In this document: one piece after another, positions 34,382 to 46,171 of the stretch
Position numbering within the stretch: the stretch's first letter is position 1
Layout: the number at the start of each line of letters is the position of its first letter
Position numbers and translations under genes: made by a program
The notes under the pieces: model-generated
The model's database searches: none
What the model was told of the DNA's origin: nothing
What the model saw: only the letters and a program-made list of their open reading frames with translations
From: Actinomucor elegans
Lineage: Eukaryota; Mucoromycota; Mucoromycetes; Mucorales; Mucoraceae
NCBI GenBank assembly: GCA_026027325.1
Contig: JAMSLZ010000003.1
Location: forward strand, 2,666,001-2,730,000
Direction of reading: 5' to 3'
Length of the DNA: 64,000 nucleotides

Positions 34382-36554
34382 CTATTCTTCGTCCTTCTCA
34401 TTGACATAACCTCTGGCAATGCCTGAAAGACCTTCTTGTACTTCCGCTGCTTCATCTTGACCGATGTTTGCTTCAAGGCCTCTATATGTTCTATTCTTGA
34501 GATACTCTCCTAATCATGATTCATTGGAATGTAAGTACAGATAGAAGGGGGGTAATGACGCTTCGTATGAACATTTACCTGCAGTGCTATTTAAAAGCAT
34601 AGATATGCTTGTTTCTTTGTTTCTCAGTGTCAAATCTGTCAATGTACTTGTCAATACCTCGCCTGAATCTATTGCATTATTGATATAGTCAGCTTCCATC
34701 ATTCTTTCTTTTCATAAGGTATGCGTACCATCTTTAGCTGAATTGCCTGCGCGATGGAAAGGTCCAGATTTATATTGGCCAGTGATTAAGGAGAAGTGAG
34801 GTTCCTCATCACTAGACGCGTCTTGATCTTTTTCCTAGAGTGCAAAGAACGTGTCAGAAAAAATAGGTACTTTGATATGCATTTTTACATACCTCATCAT
34901 AGCTAAAATCGTCTGATCGAAGTTGAGGCAAAAGCTTTGAAAAGTCTGTGATGTAATTGCCAGTCCATTCCATATCCCTATAAAGCGGATTAGCTATACA
35001 CACGGTTAACATCTATTATTAACCCGTACTTGATTAAGGCAATTTCCAATTCAAAAGGCGTGATAATTGGACGGTAAAATTCCTATTCAAAACTGTCAGA
35101 ACAATCGATCAGACTTGATAGAACAAAATTTGCTTTACCTTTGAATCGATCAGACTGTTTTCAGGACAAGACACTAAAACATAGCAGTCTACTTCCATGA
35201 AGTTGGCCATTTTCGCGACATTTAGCTTGCCCATCACGAAAAAGTATGACTTTCTGCCTGAAGCCTTAATGATCTTCTTTAAATGTTCAATGATATTCAA
35301 ATAGGACGCTAACAGTGATCTATTTAATACACATAGCAAAATGATCTTATTGTGTATAGCCTACCAACGCCCAAAGTACCAACCACGATACCTATTGTAT
35401 CTGCATCTTTTGCCTTTTGAACAAGGAAATATCTATCAATTGTACTCTGTAAACACAGGATTCCTCTATTGTTACAGCTCATTATTGTTACCTCTTCATC
35501 AACATTCGATTCACTTGGACTGATTCTTGTCTAGCTTCTTTTGTTTTAGGATTATATGTATAAAGCTACAAATCAAATGAGTAATTCAATTATTCATCAA
35601 AAAAAGGTATAATCTTACAGGGCATTTGTTATGCACCATCATAATATTAGTCAATGTCAAACTCTCGGCACCAACAAAGAAAATAGAACAGGACTCGATT
35701 GAAATGCCCTCGGGTAACTCAAAATAGCGGCCACCCTTCTTCTTTTCTGCCTTTAAATCCTCAACATTCTTGATGGGTGCAGCAGGAGCTAGAATGCCGC
35801 TATCGTTGTCTTCCTCGTCACTGTTGAAGGTATCTTCGAGATCTCGGTTGCATTTTCCACAGCATGCTTGGCCCTTTCTTGTACGTTCCTCATGGTTTCC
35901 ACAGGTACGAGAGCGCTGTGTGTCTAAAGTGTGCTGTAACTTGGATTCAGTCTGAATAACGGTAGGAATGATATGTTGGTATGTCTTTTGTAATTGAGCA
36001 GTCAAATTCTCGGCAGCATAAGAGTATTCTACGTCGCACATGACAATGACAGGTTGGGATCGGTCGGGAAACAAAGTTTCAAATTCGCTTTGGCAGTGTT
36101 CAATATCGATAGGTTGTTGACCAAAGACATACAATACAGGTGAACGCGAAGTGCTATCCCAAGAAATGGTTAATATAGATACTTTTTACCGAGAGATTAC
36201 TTACGGACTAAGACAAGATCGGCCATAATGCACAATGAGGTCGGCATTCACATGTTCAGCTGCTACCTCGTCCACACAACAACTGCCGTAGGAAGTATCT
36301 GCCAAAACAAATATATCTTTTCCAGTCTTTTCCAATAACTGTTTTGATACAGCTGCTGCATCGGCTAAAAACTCATCAGGAAACTGGAGTGCAATTCGCT
36401 TATAGCCACCTTCTTGAATACGGGCAACAGTACGATCGATCTCGTATAATTCTTGAATGTGCTCATGCTTTTCGCTTTTCACTTCAACTTGTCTTTCAAT
36501 AACGTCTTTTCCGTCATCAGCAAAGTTGGTAGGTCCACTTGCACTGCTTGACAT
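34382..36554 (-). CDS. DPH2: Diphthamide biosynthesis protein 2
   Basis: Partner of Dph1 in the radical iron-sulphur enzyme that starts diphthamide formation on translation elongation factor 2. Exons (minus) 36205-36554, 35619-36153, 35492-35565, 35365-35432, 35139-35308, 35024-35082, 34893-34977, 34729-34834, 34579-34668, 34382-34509; phases agree, 554 residues. Landmarks: [25 protein letters not shown] with Cys92/Cys93, HYGRSCLSP with Cys114, [18 protein letters not shown], and [10 protein letters not shown] with Cys390. Two acceptors are not the first AG: exon 4 needs TGATAG and exon 5 needs GTTAG; each first AG breaks the frame. A Cys-rich and acidic insert ([20 protein letters not shown]) interrupts the middle domain. 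The short exon 34579-34668 is symmetrical. Very sure of the family. Confidence 0.94.
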
Positions 36555-37847
36555 TACGGTTGGCTATTCGAATTAAAATGCTAGGGGCAAGTGTAAGGTT
36601 AACAAACGAATGAAAAACATTTTTTTTTTTAAATCAAGTGACTCGCACCTGTGCGAGGAGGTTCAATTTTAGCCAAAGGCATACCCTTCGGGTCCATACA
36701 TTGATACCTTCCCCCTTTTAAATAAGCTCTTTATGGAAGCTCAAAGGCTTCAATGGATTCAGCAACTCATTTTAAGTATGGAGTATTAATCAAATGCGAC
36801 ATAATACTAAGATATATCCAGAAATCTATAGTTCGCATGGCATGTATCATTCACTATCAGGTATTATGAATGGAACTACTTATTTATTGGTGCTTCAGTT
36901 AAATAGCTATATTAATAAATAGCACGCCTAATTGTGAGTAAAGAATGCTAATCAGATGAAATATTTGATCGAGATCGGTTGGGAGAATTAGAGATCATTT
37001 TGATTTGGGTTACTTAAAATGTCTCATTTGATTAGTACTCTTTACTCATAATGTGTCTATTTAGTACAACTTTAAAAATTCTCCCTGAGGACTTGTTCAA
37101 TGAAAAGAAAAGTAATTATGCTTATAACTGATTGCCTGCTCATCTAGTATCACCAAAACGCAGTAGCATGGATGAATCGGACTTGTATGGGGTTTTCAGA
37201 TTGCCATTAATAGCTGGATGAAGGACTCTTGTACTAACTTTTAATTACTATTATAATATTATGGGAAGTCAGCCTATTCTATTCATATTCCTTGCACTTC
37301 AGTATAACATAATACTCAATAATAAGAACATTGATCCAGTAAAACCTCCGTCCATATTTCTTTTCCTAATCTTCAATAAGGATATGTCTTGAGGGATCGT
37401 CTTAGGCTTTTACCGAGAAATTTGATATTCCTGTTGTTCTTTTACCTTCTCCCTTCTCCCCCAGCCACAGATGATGATTATGTGCATCTTAGATCGAAGC
37501 ATATGAATTCGCATGGAAAGTATAATCAATTGCCACCGTTGCCCTGAAACTGACAAATATGCATTTAATTTAACCGAAGTTCCCCTTCTATTTTATCCAG
37601 ATGAATAAGTAATTATTTCGATTAGTGTTGTGACATGCATAGTTTAACCTAGGCTATTCTTTATCTTTTATTAGATTCGCGTAAAATACATAAAAAGAAA
37701 AAGACAATGGTGATGGATTGAAAGAAGATAAAGGGAAACATTGTGTATATACGATGAGCATAAGTAAAAGAGTTTTTGGAGATGGGATTAAGAGTTCTTT
37801 TAAGGATGGAGAGTATGAAGTAAAAGGTATTATGAAGAGAAGCAGAT
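36555..37847. other. Intergenic, DPH2 promoter and repeats
   Basis: Left end holds the DPH2 promoter. Two dispersed-repeat copies (about 36785-36825 and 36940-37020, plus) follow. The right part is the 3' flank of GOLPH3. No gene. Confidence 0.5.
36940..37020 (+). repeat. Dispersed repeat copy
   Basis: TAATCAGATGAAATATTTG then GATCGAGATCGGTTGGGAG then AATTAGAGATCATTTT. One frame reads DRDRLGELEIIL, comparable to TRDRLRDLQII in the copy at 41385-41460 and QDQLRELQIV in that at 52190-52280. Confidence 0.6.
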
Positions 37848-38959
37848 TTACAGCTAGAATATATAGGTCAGTATAAGTATAAACAGTTGATAGTGAAGAA
37901 CTTACAATAGCATCCATCTTTGCGAGAACATTCAAAACACTAGCTACAACTTCCAAAGAAAGATCTGTACCTGAAGGGATCTCTACCTTACCGTTACTGT
38001 TGGTAAATGGCCAAGATGAATAATCGTTCATTAACTCATCTACTTTGTTAAACGCTTGCTCTCTTAAATCAGGTTGAAGATAAAGTAAAGCATTTTCCAA
38101 AACATTAGCAGCATAAGCAGCACAAATCATACTAACTGTTCGAACGTAGGCATGAGGTACATCAGACTGAGCATCAACAGAAGCAGGCGAAACGCGAGTA
38201 ACCAACATGGTGCAAACTCGTTTGATAATTTCTTCTTTAACTGCAGGATCAGCGACTGGATGCGTAGCCATATCAAATAACAGGAAATTACGCTTTTCGG
38301 TTCGAAGTACACCTTTATCAACGAGGCCTTTAGCCAAACGTTCGCGCACTTGCTTCAGTTGATATCCAATTTTCATAACATTCCAGGTTTCACCTATCAG
38401 GATGTGTTATTTCAAGATGTATATACAAGTATTTGCTACATACCACTCATCAAATCAATCCAACTCGATACACTCATCTTTTCGCTCACTTTCATCATTT
38501 TCAAAGCTTCATCTAATAACACTTCCCCTGTCAAATTCTCGTTGATCACTTCGATATATCTATCACAAAGAGGGTATTTTCGACGATTGGAATCCTTTAC
38601 CATGGCAATTCTACCTCTAAGAGCTAATTCAATGACAATACAACCACGTAAAGCATAACTGATACTATCATTCCAGAATGAAAGGTATCCCTAGCAGAAT
38701 AAACACGTGTTTACTTGTCTGTGCCTCTCTTGTTTCTTTGTTCATTTACCTGCTTGTCCTTGAGACCTAATAATAATACTTCTTCCATCAAGGTTAATTT
38801 GGGTGTCGATTTGCTCTCATCTATATCGCGAGGATCATAGGCTATTTTTTTATCAGACATAGGGCTGTTGTGTGTAGATTCGGTATTCGAGTTGTGGCAA
38901 TTATCGTCATCAGAGTTGGAGTTTTGACCCGCAACTCTTCTTCTTGTAACTGTAGACAT
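37848..38959 (-). CDS. VPS74: GOLPH3/Vps74 family Golgi phosphoprotein
   Basis: Binds phosphatidylinositol 4-phosphate on the Golgi and retains glycosyltransferases there. Exons (minus) 38750-38959, 38444-38690, 37906-38393 and 37848-37853 give 316 residues, close to the usual 300-345. The N-terminus (about 50 residues) is basic then Asn/Ser-rich, with an RRR near the start. The GPP34 domain is clear: [40 protein letters not shown], the basic loop [31 protein letters not shown] and [20 protein letters not shown]. The last coding exon would hold only one codon and the stop (Leu-TAA); without splicing the frame runs on for 83 residues of low-complexity sequence, which no family member has. Family very sure, 3' end moderately sure. 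Confidence 0.93.
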
Positions 38960-40724
38960 CTTGCAAGAAAAAGGAAATGGTTACAAATGTAATCAAGAAA
39001 GTAAAGAAATAAAAGAGAGGTCGACACAGCCAAGAGCCATCGATTTGATATTAGGCCGCTTTTGGACTTTTTTTTCGTGACGTGGAAATGGAACAAAGAG
39101 AGAAGTATCATAAGCCAAACACAAACCAAACTCTTCTTTTGCTTAAGCCTTTGGTCGAACAGTTCTTTACGACCTTCTTTGTTTTATTTATTATTTATTA
39201 CTTTAGCCTATTGGTTGATAATACAAGGATATTTAGTAGAACAGAAAGGTCTAAAGGCAAATAGGAACTATAATATAATACAGAGGCTTCTTTGTGTTAC
39301 TGGATGAATAAATAGATATTATACTAGTATTAAACTGCTTATTAGAGAAAACAAACGCATTCTCATTCATTGTCGCCTTAAATACAATAAACCCTTTACC
39401 CGCTTATGCACAACAAGATCTTGTGCTACCGCCAGAACGCTTCCCGATAACATTGATTACAAGTTTTAATGTCAAATCACTCAGACTGAGCATCCTCCTC
39501 CTACAAAAAATGATATTCCATTCTTCTATTTAGGTTTGAAGTCCGAGTTGCTCGTTTGAGTTGGAGCAGATATCATCTGTAAACAAGCTGTGTTTTACAT
39601 TTTTTTTTTCGAGAAATTCATTGAGTTAATAACTCAAGAGCTAGAACAACATGCCGCAGAAATCTTAACTGTCAAATTTACTGGTCATAACAGCCAAAGC
39701 GGTCGCAATTAGATAATTCCAGTGGACATAGTAGCTAGCATCGCTATCTAATTAGATGACTCGGGTCGTCATAGTCGCCACCATATCTTACAGCTGTCCC
39801 ACCAATTGAATTATAGTGTTGATGATAGAGCAAATATATATGAGTGAATGAAGGTCTTGATCAGCTTGGGAAATGAAGACTATCGCTCTGATATATGGGT
39901 GCTTTGTTCTGAAAACTGATCAATGTTTTTATATTCAACAAAACACTAATAAAATACAAACGCTTACTGCTAGCTATAATAACTAAAGTTAGAGTATAGA
40001 CTATGCTTTTAAAGACGCATTAAATGCCGTTAAAAAGTAGTGCCAAAAAGATCCCACTATAAATTATTGTTGTTTTTGATTGGCAATCGGGGATTTGACA
40101 GAAACAACAAAATAGATAAGAGATCTAGAAGACTAAGGCTGGTAGTTCAAATAATTAGAGCTTATTAGGTCCTTGAACCCATAAATTTGTACAGAAAATA
40201 AAAAACTTTTGGAGAAAATAATTTAGCTATGAATTTGATGTTTTTTGGTACGTAGCTTGGTGTATAATCCCCACTCTAAACTAAAAGATCCCTAGACGCA
40301 TATCGTATACTATATGAAATCCTTAAGGTCCAACCTTAATATTCTACTTATACTACAAAGTAACTTAGTTACGCGCTCTACTCTAATTATTTAAACAACA
40401 TTATGATTTAACTTATAAATAAGTTTTTATTTTGGTTATAAATTGGATATGATGTTTCGACGAGTTTGAAATTGGTTTCAGGAAAGATTTGAAAAGATAA
40501 TCGCAAATCATTAGCTTAATAGAACAAAATACATGTTTATACATCAATATTCGATACAGTACTCTTAATAATTTGGGGTAAATTGTATCAGAAGGACGAT
40601 TAAGTAACTCAAATCAGGAATTTACACTTTAGTACTGTACACGTATCACGTTTTTAACGACAAAAGGTTGTGTAGTTGAAAGCTCGATTCTGGCAAAATA
40701 TTTGTTGTAAAGTTCAACAGCATT

Positions 40725-41268
40725 TTATTCGCTGGATTCATTATAAGGTTTGGAAACTGTAGCGTAGCACATCTCACTCTTCTCCCTTTCTTCTATAATG
40801 GTTTCTGTATCAAACTCGGAAGGAGTGTCAGTAGGCGTGGAGGTTTCAGCTCTATTAACGATGGGATCTTGTACATCAGCCGAAACTTGCAGTACTGGAA
40901 ACGCAATACCTCTTCCTCTACCCCTTCTACCCTCTCTTGATCTTCCTTTTTCCTTAATACTTGCCAATCTCCTGGCCTACCTCTTCTTTGCCCTCTTCCT
41001 CTAACTGTTTGAGTAAGAGGCGCATCTCCGTTTTCTTCATTGACTGATGACGGAGTTGGAATATTGTTAACGAAAACTCATTGTTCGTTGGTATTACTGG
41101 TTAATGAATCTATTGAATGGATTTTCGTAAAACGTTTCATAAATTTTCAAACTTTAAAAAGAAAAAAAAAAGACATACCTCCAAACTTTTTGGGACACCA
41201 TCCCATTTCTCGCATCTCTGCAATCATCGACAGCTTTCAGTTTAATTTCCCATCTGATTGTTGGTACA
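40725..41268 (-). pseudogene. Frameshifted Arg/Gly-rich gene relic
   Basis: On the minus strand three coding-looking blocks appear in different frames. The first is HVPTIRWEIKLKAVDDCRDA (about 41180-41268), with a good donor after VWR. The second is an acidic-to-basic block ending RGRGQRRGRPGDW (about 40960-41075). The third is 40725-40967, running from an RGRGRG stretch to the acidic end KPYNESSE. Joining the blocks needs a frameshift at about 40966 and no intron fits, so the locus looks decayed. The basic RGR/RGG words suggest a nucleic-acid-binding tail. Family not recognised; the third block alone could be a small live ORF. Confidence 0.35.
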
Positions 41269-41384
41269 TGTCTAAAATATAACATTGTATTGTCTAGAAC
41301 TATTACTTGAATGAAGCGCTATAAATGCATTATACATTAATTACTGACAACCATTTGCATACATTTCATCTAGCTTTTGTATAC

Positions 41385-41460
41385 AATGATCTGTAGATCT
41401 CTCAACCGATCTCGGGTTAGATCTTGCAACCAATGAATAATCAATACTTGGATGCGCTGC
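41385..41460 (-). repeat. Dispersed repeat copy
   Basis: On the minus strand: GTATTGATTATTCATTGG, GATCTAACCCGAGATCGGTTGAGAGATCTACAGATCATT in three blocks. It contains the best version of the core ATCGGTTGAGAGATCTA. One frame reads TRDRLRDLQII. Confidence 0.6.
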
Positions 41461-41731
41461 ATCCATTAAAATAATTGTTTAACTGAAGTGCTCTTACTAT
41501 TTTGGTCGTTAGTTAGCTATAATTATCACTAAATTGGTGATTTGGCCATCATCGAGATTGCTATGTCTAAGTTTTGCTTTTGAGTCTGTTTTTTATTGGT
41601 TACATCATTAGAGACAAACGATCTATCATGATATATTATTAAAGTTATAGATACATTTGTATATCCTAAGCTAGTTTACTCGATATGAGGCAATGATATT
41701 TCTAAATAGAAGGACAATCAAGTTACAGAGA

Positions 41732-41762
<31 letters not shown>

Positions 41763-41765
41763 AAA
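41732..41765. repeat. T(11)A(23) palindromic tract
   Basis: A run of T followed directly by a run of A. Similar junctions occur at 9177-9198, 26683-26701, 42891-42909, 46725-46740, 52543-52564 and 53677-53691. Confidence 0.8.
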
Positions 41766-42124
41766 CTCTATCACAACATGTTATAGGATAGTATGCAAGC
41801 AATGACAACACAAGGAAACAAGAGCCACTGCTTGTAAACACTAAGAATTGGTAGGCCCACAGATTTTAATGAATCTTTCGCGCTATAAACTAAACAATTA
41901 TGTTTGAGGAATGAATGCAAATAAACAAAACACAACATACAGGCTTTCATATAATTACTGGAATTTACTATTTTGTATAAAGAGCGCGCAACTATGTGCG
42001 CTAATCAAACATATCTGAATATAAACTGGAGTCTATTAAACTTAAACAGGAAAACATTTTAGAATGTAAACGATACATATATAACAGCTGGCATTTTTGT
42101 TTTCTATTTCTTTTGTGTTCAAAT

Positions 42125-45100
42125 ATGTTTTCTATTCGATCCAGAAAAGGGCCTGAAAAGATTCATGATCCTTTCATTGTCAACGATGTTGACGAAAAAT
42201 GCGAAAAGAAAGGAAATGCTTACCGCGAAGAACCAGCATGGGTAGCTCGACTTCATGATCATATCAGGTTAGCGCTACTGACATCGATTAGTGCTTATCT
42301 GCGTATCATGCATCTGGGATTCCCTGCTTTTATCACAGAATCAGAACTAGAAACAGCACGTCAAGTCAATTGGTATATAGCTGGAAAATTCTTTATTGGC
42401 AAGTTTCCTCCTTTGATGGGTATCTTGGCATCAGGATTGGCTCGAATTGTTGGATACTATGGCACAGAGGATTTGCTGTATCCAGGACAGTAAGTAGCCT
42501 TATTCAGCGCTATTGCAGTTTACTTACAAAATCCAAAAACAGGCCATTTGTCGAGTTTCCAATGGTAGCGTTGCGCAGATTTTCCGCTCTTCTGGGCGTT
42601 GCACTTGTTCCATTTTGTTATATGACAATGAGACATATGGGTCACGCACGTTCTACCGCTACATTAGCAGCTGCATTATTAGCCTTTGGTATGTGTTGCA
42701 TATTTTAGTGAAATAAGCGTATTGGGTATATTCCTAAACTGTGGATTATAGAGAATGGAATAGTGACCCAATCGAGGTATGCAACTCCTGAAATCTATGT
42801 CCTATTTTTCGGTTCCCTTGCTATATGTTCTTGGACATTAATGTACAAGCATACACAAGAAAGGTATGGTACCATGAATCATGTTCTTGATTTTTTTTTT
42901 AAAAAAAAATATTGGGTTAAATATTAGGCAAGGAGCCCTTACAGTTCAAGCAGGATTTTGGCAGATAATCACAGGCATTTCAATTGGTTGTGCCATAAGG
43001 TATGGTAAAACAAGTATTAATATATCAACTAAATAGCTAATTCATCATACACAGCTCAAAATGGACTGGCGTGTTAACGATGCCTGTCATTTGGATATTC
43101 ATTTGTACAGATGTTTGGAACAAACTATGCGAAAAGCACAATAACGTGCACGCCATGCTGAAGCAATTTTGTATTTATATCCTGACAGTTGGAATATTAC
43201 CATTGATTATATACTATTCTATCTTCAAATTTCATTTTTTCTTGCTTCCTAATTCCGGTGATCACGATCTATTGGTGAGCTCTCACCTTCGTTATTCTCT
43301 TCAAGGCAACGTATTGGAACCTAGTCAACAAAGTAAGTTAGATGTTTTTATGTAATCAGCAAGCAATAACGCTATTTCCAAGATATTGCTTACGGTTCTC
43401 AAATCGTTATTCGACATGATGGTTCGGTCGGCGGATACCTCCACTCTCATCACAAACGATTTACTGGTGGTAGTACACGTAAGCACTCTTTTATTTATCA
43501 GCTTCCATACATCTAATTACTTTCAATGAACAGAGCAAGAAGTCACTGTGTATCCCTTCGTTGACATCAATAATATCTGGACTGTACAGAAGAAGGGTGA
43601 AATCTGGAATAGTTCTCAACCAGTGGAATTTGTACGCAACGGCGATCAAATCCGTCTAGAACATTTTGCTTCTACTCGTAAGCTTCATTCTCACGATCAT
43701 CGACCTCAACTCACAAACAGAAAGGAACACAGTGAAGTCACGTAAGTTGGATAAGGCCTCTAGATAAAAGGAAATCGAAACTCATTGATGGATAGTGCTT
43801 ATGGTGATCGATTGATTCAAGATGTTCATGATTATTGGACAGTCAAAATTCTGACCGATGAAAACACACCCAACAGAGACAATAATATAACCTGGCAAGC
43901 ATTGAATCAACGTTTCCGTTTACAACATATTCGAGGATGTCTTTTGATCAGCCATAATGTTTTCTATACTCCTCCTGAAGGGGAAAACCATCAAGAAGTG
44001 ACATGTATGGCTAGCGCTGGTACACACATATCTCCATGGATCGTTGAATCATCTTATCATCAACAATGTGAGTATATATCTTGTGTACATGACAGTCAAG
44101 GAACTTATTTTTTCTTTTCATTAACAGTGGAAGACTTGCCACTTGCAACATTTGAAAAAATATCCATGTATGACATGTTTAAAGAGGTTCATAAACTCAT
44201 GTATCAATATGCAGTCATTATGTATGATCGACTTCAATCAAGTGCCCCAGCCGAGTTGCCTGTTCAGAAGGTCTCACGCGGCGAAACGCCCAGCAAATGG
44301 TTTTTCAGACGGGCTAGCCTACGCATTTGGGGAGAATTAAAAGGTTACACGACTCACCTGGTAATTAACCCCACAGTACAAAGCTTGGTTGTCCTTTTGA
44401 TGCTCAATTATGTTGGTCTTTTATGTCTCAATTCATTCTTAACCAAACGTCAAATCAAATTACCTTCTTGCTTGTCATGGTTACATGCTGATTCCATGTT
44501 CAATGAATTCTACTCGCGTTCTATTATGTTGTTTTATACTGCTACGGTTATACATGTCGCTGGCCTTAATTTCTTACCGGTGCATATGATTAGCATGTCA
44601 GATATTCTGGGCTCTATCTACTATGGCGCTGGGCTTGCAGCTGTGATGATTGAGTCATTCACCTTGCGTCTCTCTTCATTGATGCGTCGCATTGTGATCT
44701 ATGGCTTCATATTTGGTTGCATAGCTCGATTTTCTGGATTATCGCTACTGACCTATGGTAGAGAACGGTTCTATCGCGAACAATGTGAAAAATCACGTAT
44801 TGATATGGATTGCGTTCATTTCCCTCGTCAACAACCAGTAGATACTCTCGATGGTAGTACCAGAACCTCTTCTCCAACAAATACGGTGTTTGTGGGCTTA
44901 GCTGGTCAAGTACAGGCGTTCAGTTACAATTATGGGCAGGAGGCAGAGGCCGACAAACATATAGCGGTATTAAAACAGCAATCATTTGCCAAGGAGGCAC
45001 AGAATGCCACTGGCGTGTATAGATTCCATCGTGTTTCACCAACACCGGCAATTAGTCCCGAAGAAGCCGTTCAATGGGCTCAACAAGTGCATAGTGGTGC

Positions 45101-45233
45101 AGTGCAGAGAGCCAAAGCGGCAAAAGAAAAGGCTGCAATTGAAAAAGAGAAGAAAAAAAGCAAGAAAAAGAATAAAAACAAGCCAGCCCAAGAAGTATTA
45201 GTGGATGGTGGACCTATTATGGATCAAATTTAA
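42125..45233 (+). CDS. Protein O-mannosyltransferase homologue lacking catalytic motifs
   Basis: Member of the PMT family, endoplasmic reticulum enzymes that move mannose from dolichyl-phosphate mannose to Ser/Thr. Exons 42125-42489, 42543-42688, 42752-42863, 42928-42999, 43055-43332, 43383-43478, 43534-43741, 43796-44067 and 44128-45233 give 884 residues. Domains: N-terminal PMT helices (about 45-330), a MIR-type beta-trefoil (about 345-590, e.g. YGSQIVIRHDGSVGGYLHSH), four C-terminal helices (about 625-780), then a Lys-rich tail. Aligned without gaps to the family, the first luminal loop reads PAFITESE where active enzymes have PA...FDE (Ser73 replaces the catalytic Asp), and IGKFPPL where they have DVHPPL. 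It may be a non-catalytic partner, or a recent loss. Intron 44068-44127 is 60 bases, in frame and stop-free. Confidence 0.9.
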
Positions 45234-45407
45234 ACAAACTTTTTTTCATCTTTTTACAATATATACATATATATAGATCATTCTACATATAATAAAGCTA
45301 TTTTTTTTTTCGTTCATTTCCACTCGATTTTTTTTTTCCGTTTCGGATAGACTTACAGACTTTGACGCGACCTTAACTCCGCATTAATGGGGTTCCCTGG
45401 AGAATGG

Positions 45408-45436
45408 CCAATAAGAAAAGTTTTCCTTTATAAAAA
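45408..45436 (+). promoter_or_regulatory. CCAAT and TATA elements of ERG2
   Basis: CCAAT at 45408-45412 and TATAAAAA at 45429-45436, the latter inside a near-palindrome (TTCCTTTATAAAAAGGAA). They lie 80 and 52 bases before the ERG2 start, in the 254-base gap after the PMT-like gene. Confidence 0.55.
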
Positions 45437-45487
45437 GGAATCTGAGCGTTACTGAACCTTTCTTTTCTTCTTCATCACTCATAAATA

Positions 45488-46171
45488 ATGGCTGCAAAGA
45501 AGGGCGCTTCTGCTAAACAAAACAAGAAGAGCTGCTGGGCAAAGCTCTTGTTCGTATTCACCATCTTGTCTGCCATTTTTGTTGGACTCGATCAAATCTT
45601 GGATCGTTTCTACATCTTTGACCAACATGTGCTTCAACAAGTCGCCCAACGCAGCATTGCCAAGTATCAGAACGACACCAATGCCATGATTGAAAACATT
45701 GCTTTGGAATTGGAAAAGGAATACCCTGGCCATATTTCTCTCAAGCAGGAATGGGTCTTTAACAATGCTGGTGGTGCTATGGGATCTATGTGGATTTTGC
45801 ACGCTTCAGTTACTGAATATGTCATTATCTTTGGTACTCCCGTTGGTACTGAAGGCCATACTGGTCGTTTCCTTGCTGATGATTACTTTATTATCTTGGA
45901 AGGTGAGCAATGGGCTGCTTATCCCGGTGACTTGAAGAGAACTGTCTACAAGCCTGGAGAGATGCATCATTTGGCTCGTGGTGATTCTCAGCATTATCGT
46001 ATTCCCGAACACGCTTGGGCTCTTGAATATGCTCGTGGTTGGATCCCTGCCATGTTGCCTTTTGGTATGGCTGATGTTCTCTTTTCTACTATGGATTTCC
46101 AATCTTTCTTCCGTACTTTCCGTCTTTATGGAAACACCCTTATCCGCGAGTTTGCTCAAGGAAAGTTCTAA
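45488..46171 (+). CDS. ERG2: C-8 sterol isomerase
   Basis: Converts delta-8 to delta-7 sterols in ergosterol synthesis in the endoplasmic reticulum; the target of morpholine fungicides and the relative of the animal sigma-1 receptor. A single exon of 227 residues, the normal length. The basic N-terminus is followed by one membrane helix (LLFVFTILSAIFVGLDQIL, about 20-38). Family motifs are VFNNAGGAMGSMWILHAS, YVIIFGTPVGTEGHTGRF, the acidic LADDYFIILEGEQWAAYPGD, and MHHLARGDSQHYRIPEHAWA with ligand-binding His/Glu residues. It is read in the same direction as the PMT-like gene but has its own TATA and CCAAT elements. Very sure. Confidence 0.97.
   Translation: MAAKKGASAKQNKKSCWAKLLFVFTILSAIFVGLDQILDRFYIFDQHVLQQVAQRSIAKYQNDTNAMIENIALELEKEYPGHISLKQEWVFNNAGGAMGSMWILHASVTEYVIIFGTPVGTEGHTGRFLADDYFIILEGEQWAAYPGDLKRTVYKPGEMHHLARGDSQHYRIPEHAWALEYARGWIPAMLPFGMADVLFSTMDFQSFFRTFRLYGNTLIREFAQGKF

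Larger units (their letters stand above)
38960..42124. other. Long intergenic region
   Basis: Three kilobases between divergent GOLPH3 and the PMT-like gene. It contains a frameshifted RG-rich relic (40725-41268), a dispersed-repeat copy (41385-41460) and a T(11)A(23) tract at 41732-41765. Everything else is AT-rich with no supported gene. Confidence 0.5.

Noticed and set aside
37654..37904. Extended C-terminus of GOLPH3 by reading through the last donor
   Set aside because: The added residues are Ser/Leu/Phe-rich and no family member has them; a good intron ends the protein properly.
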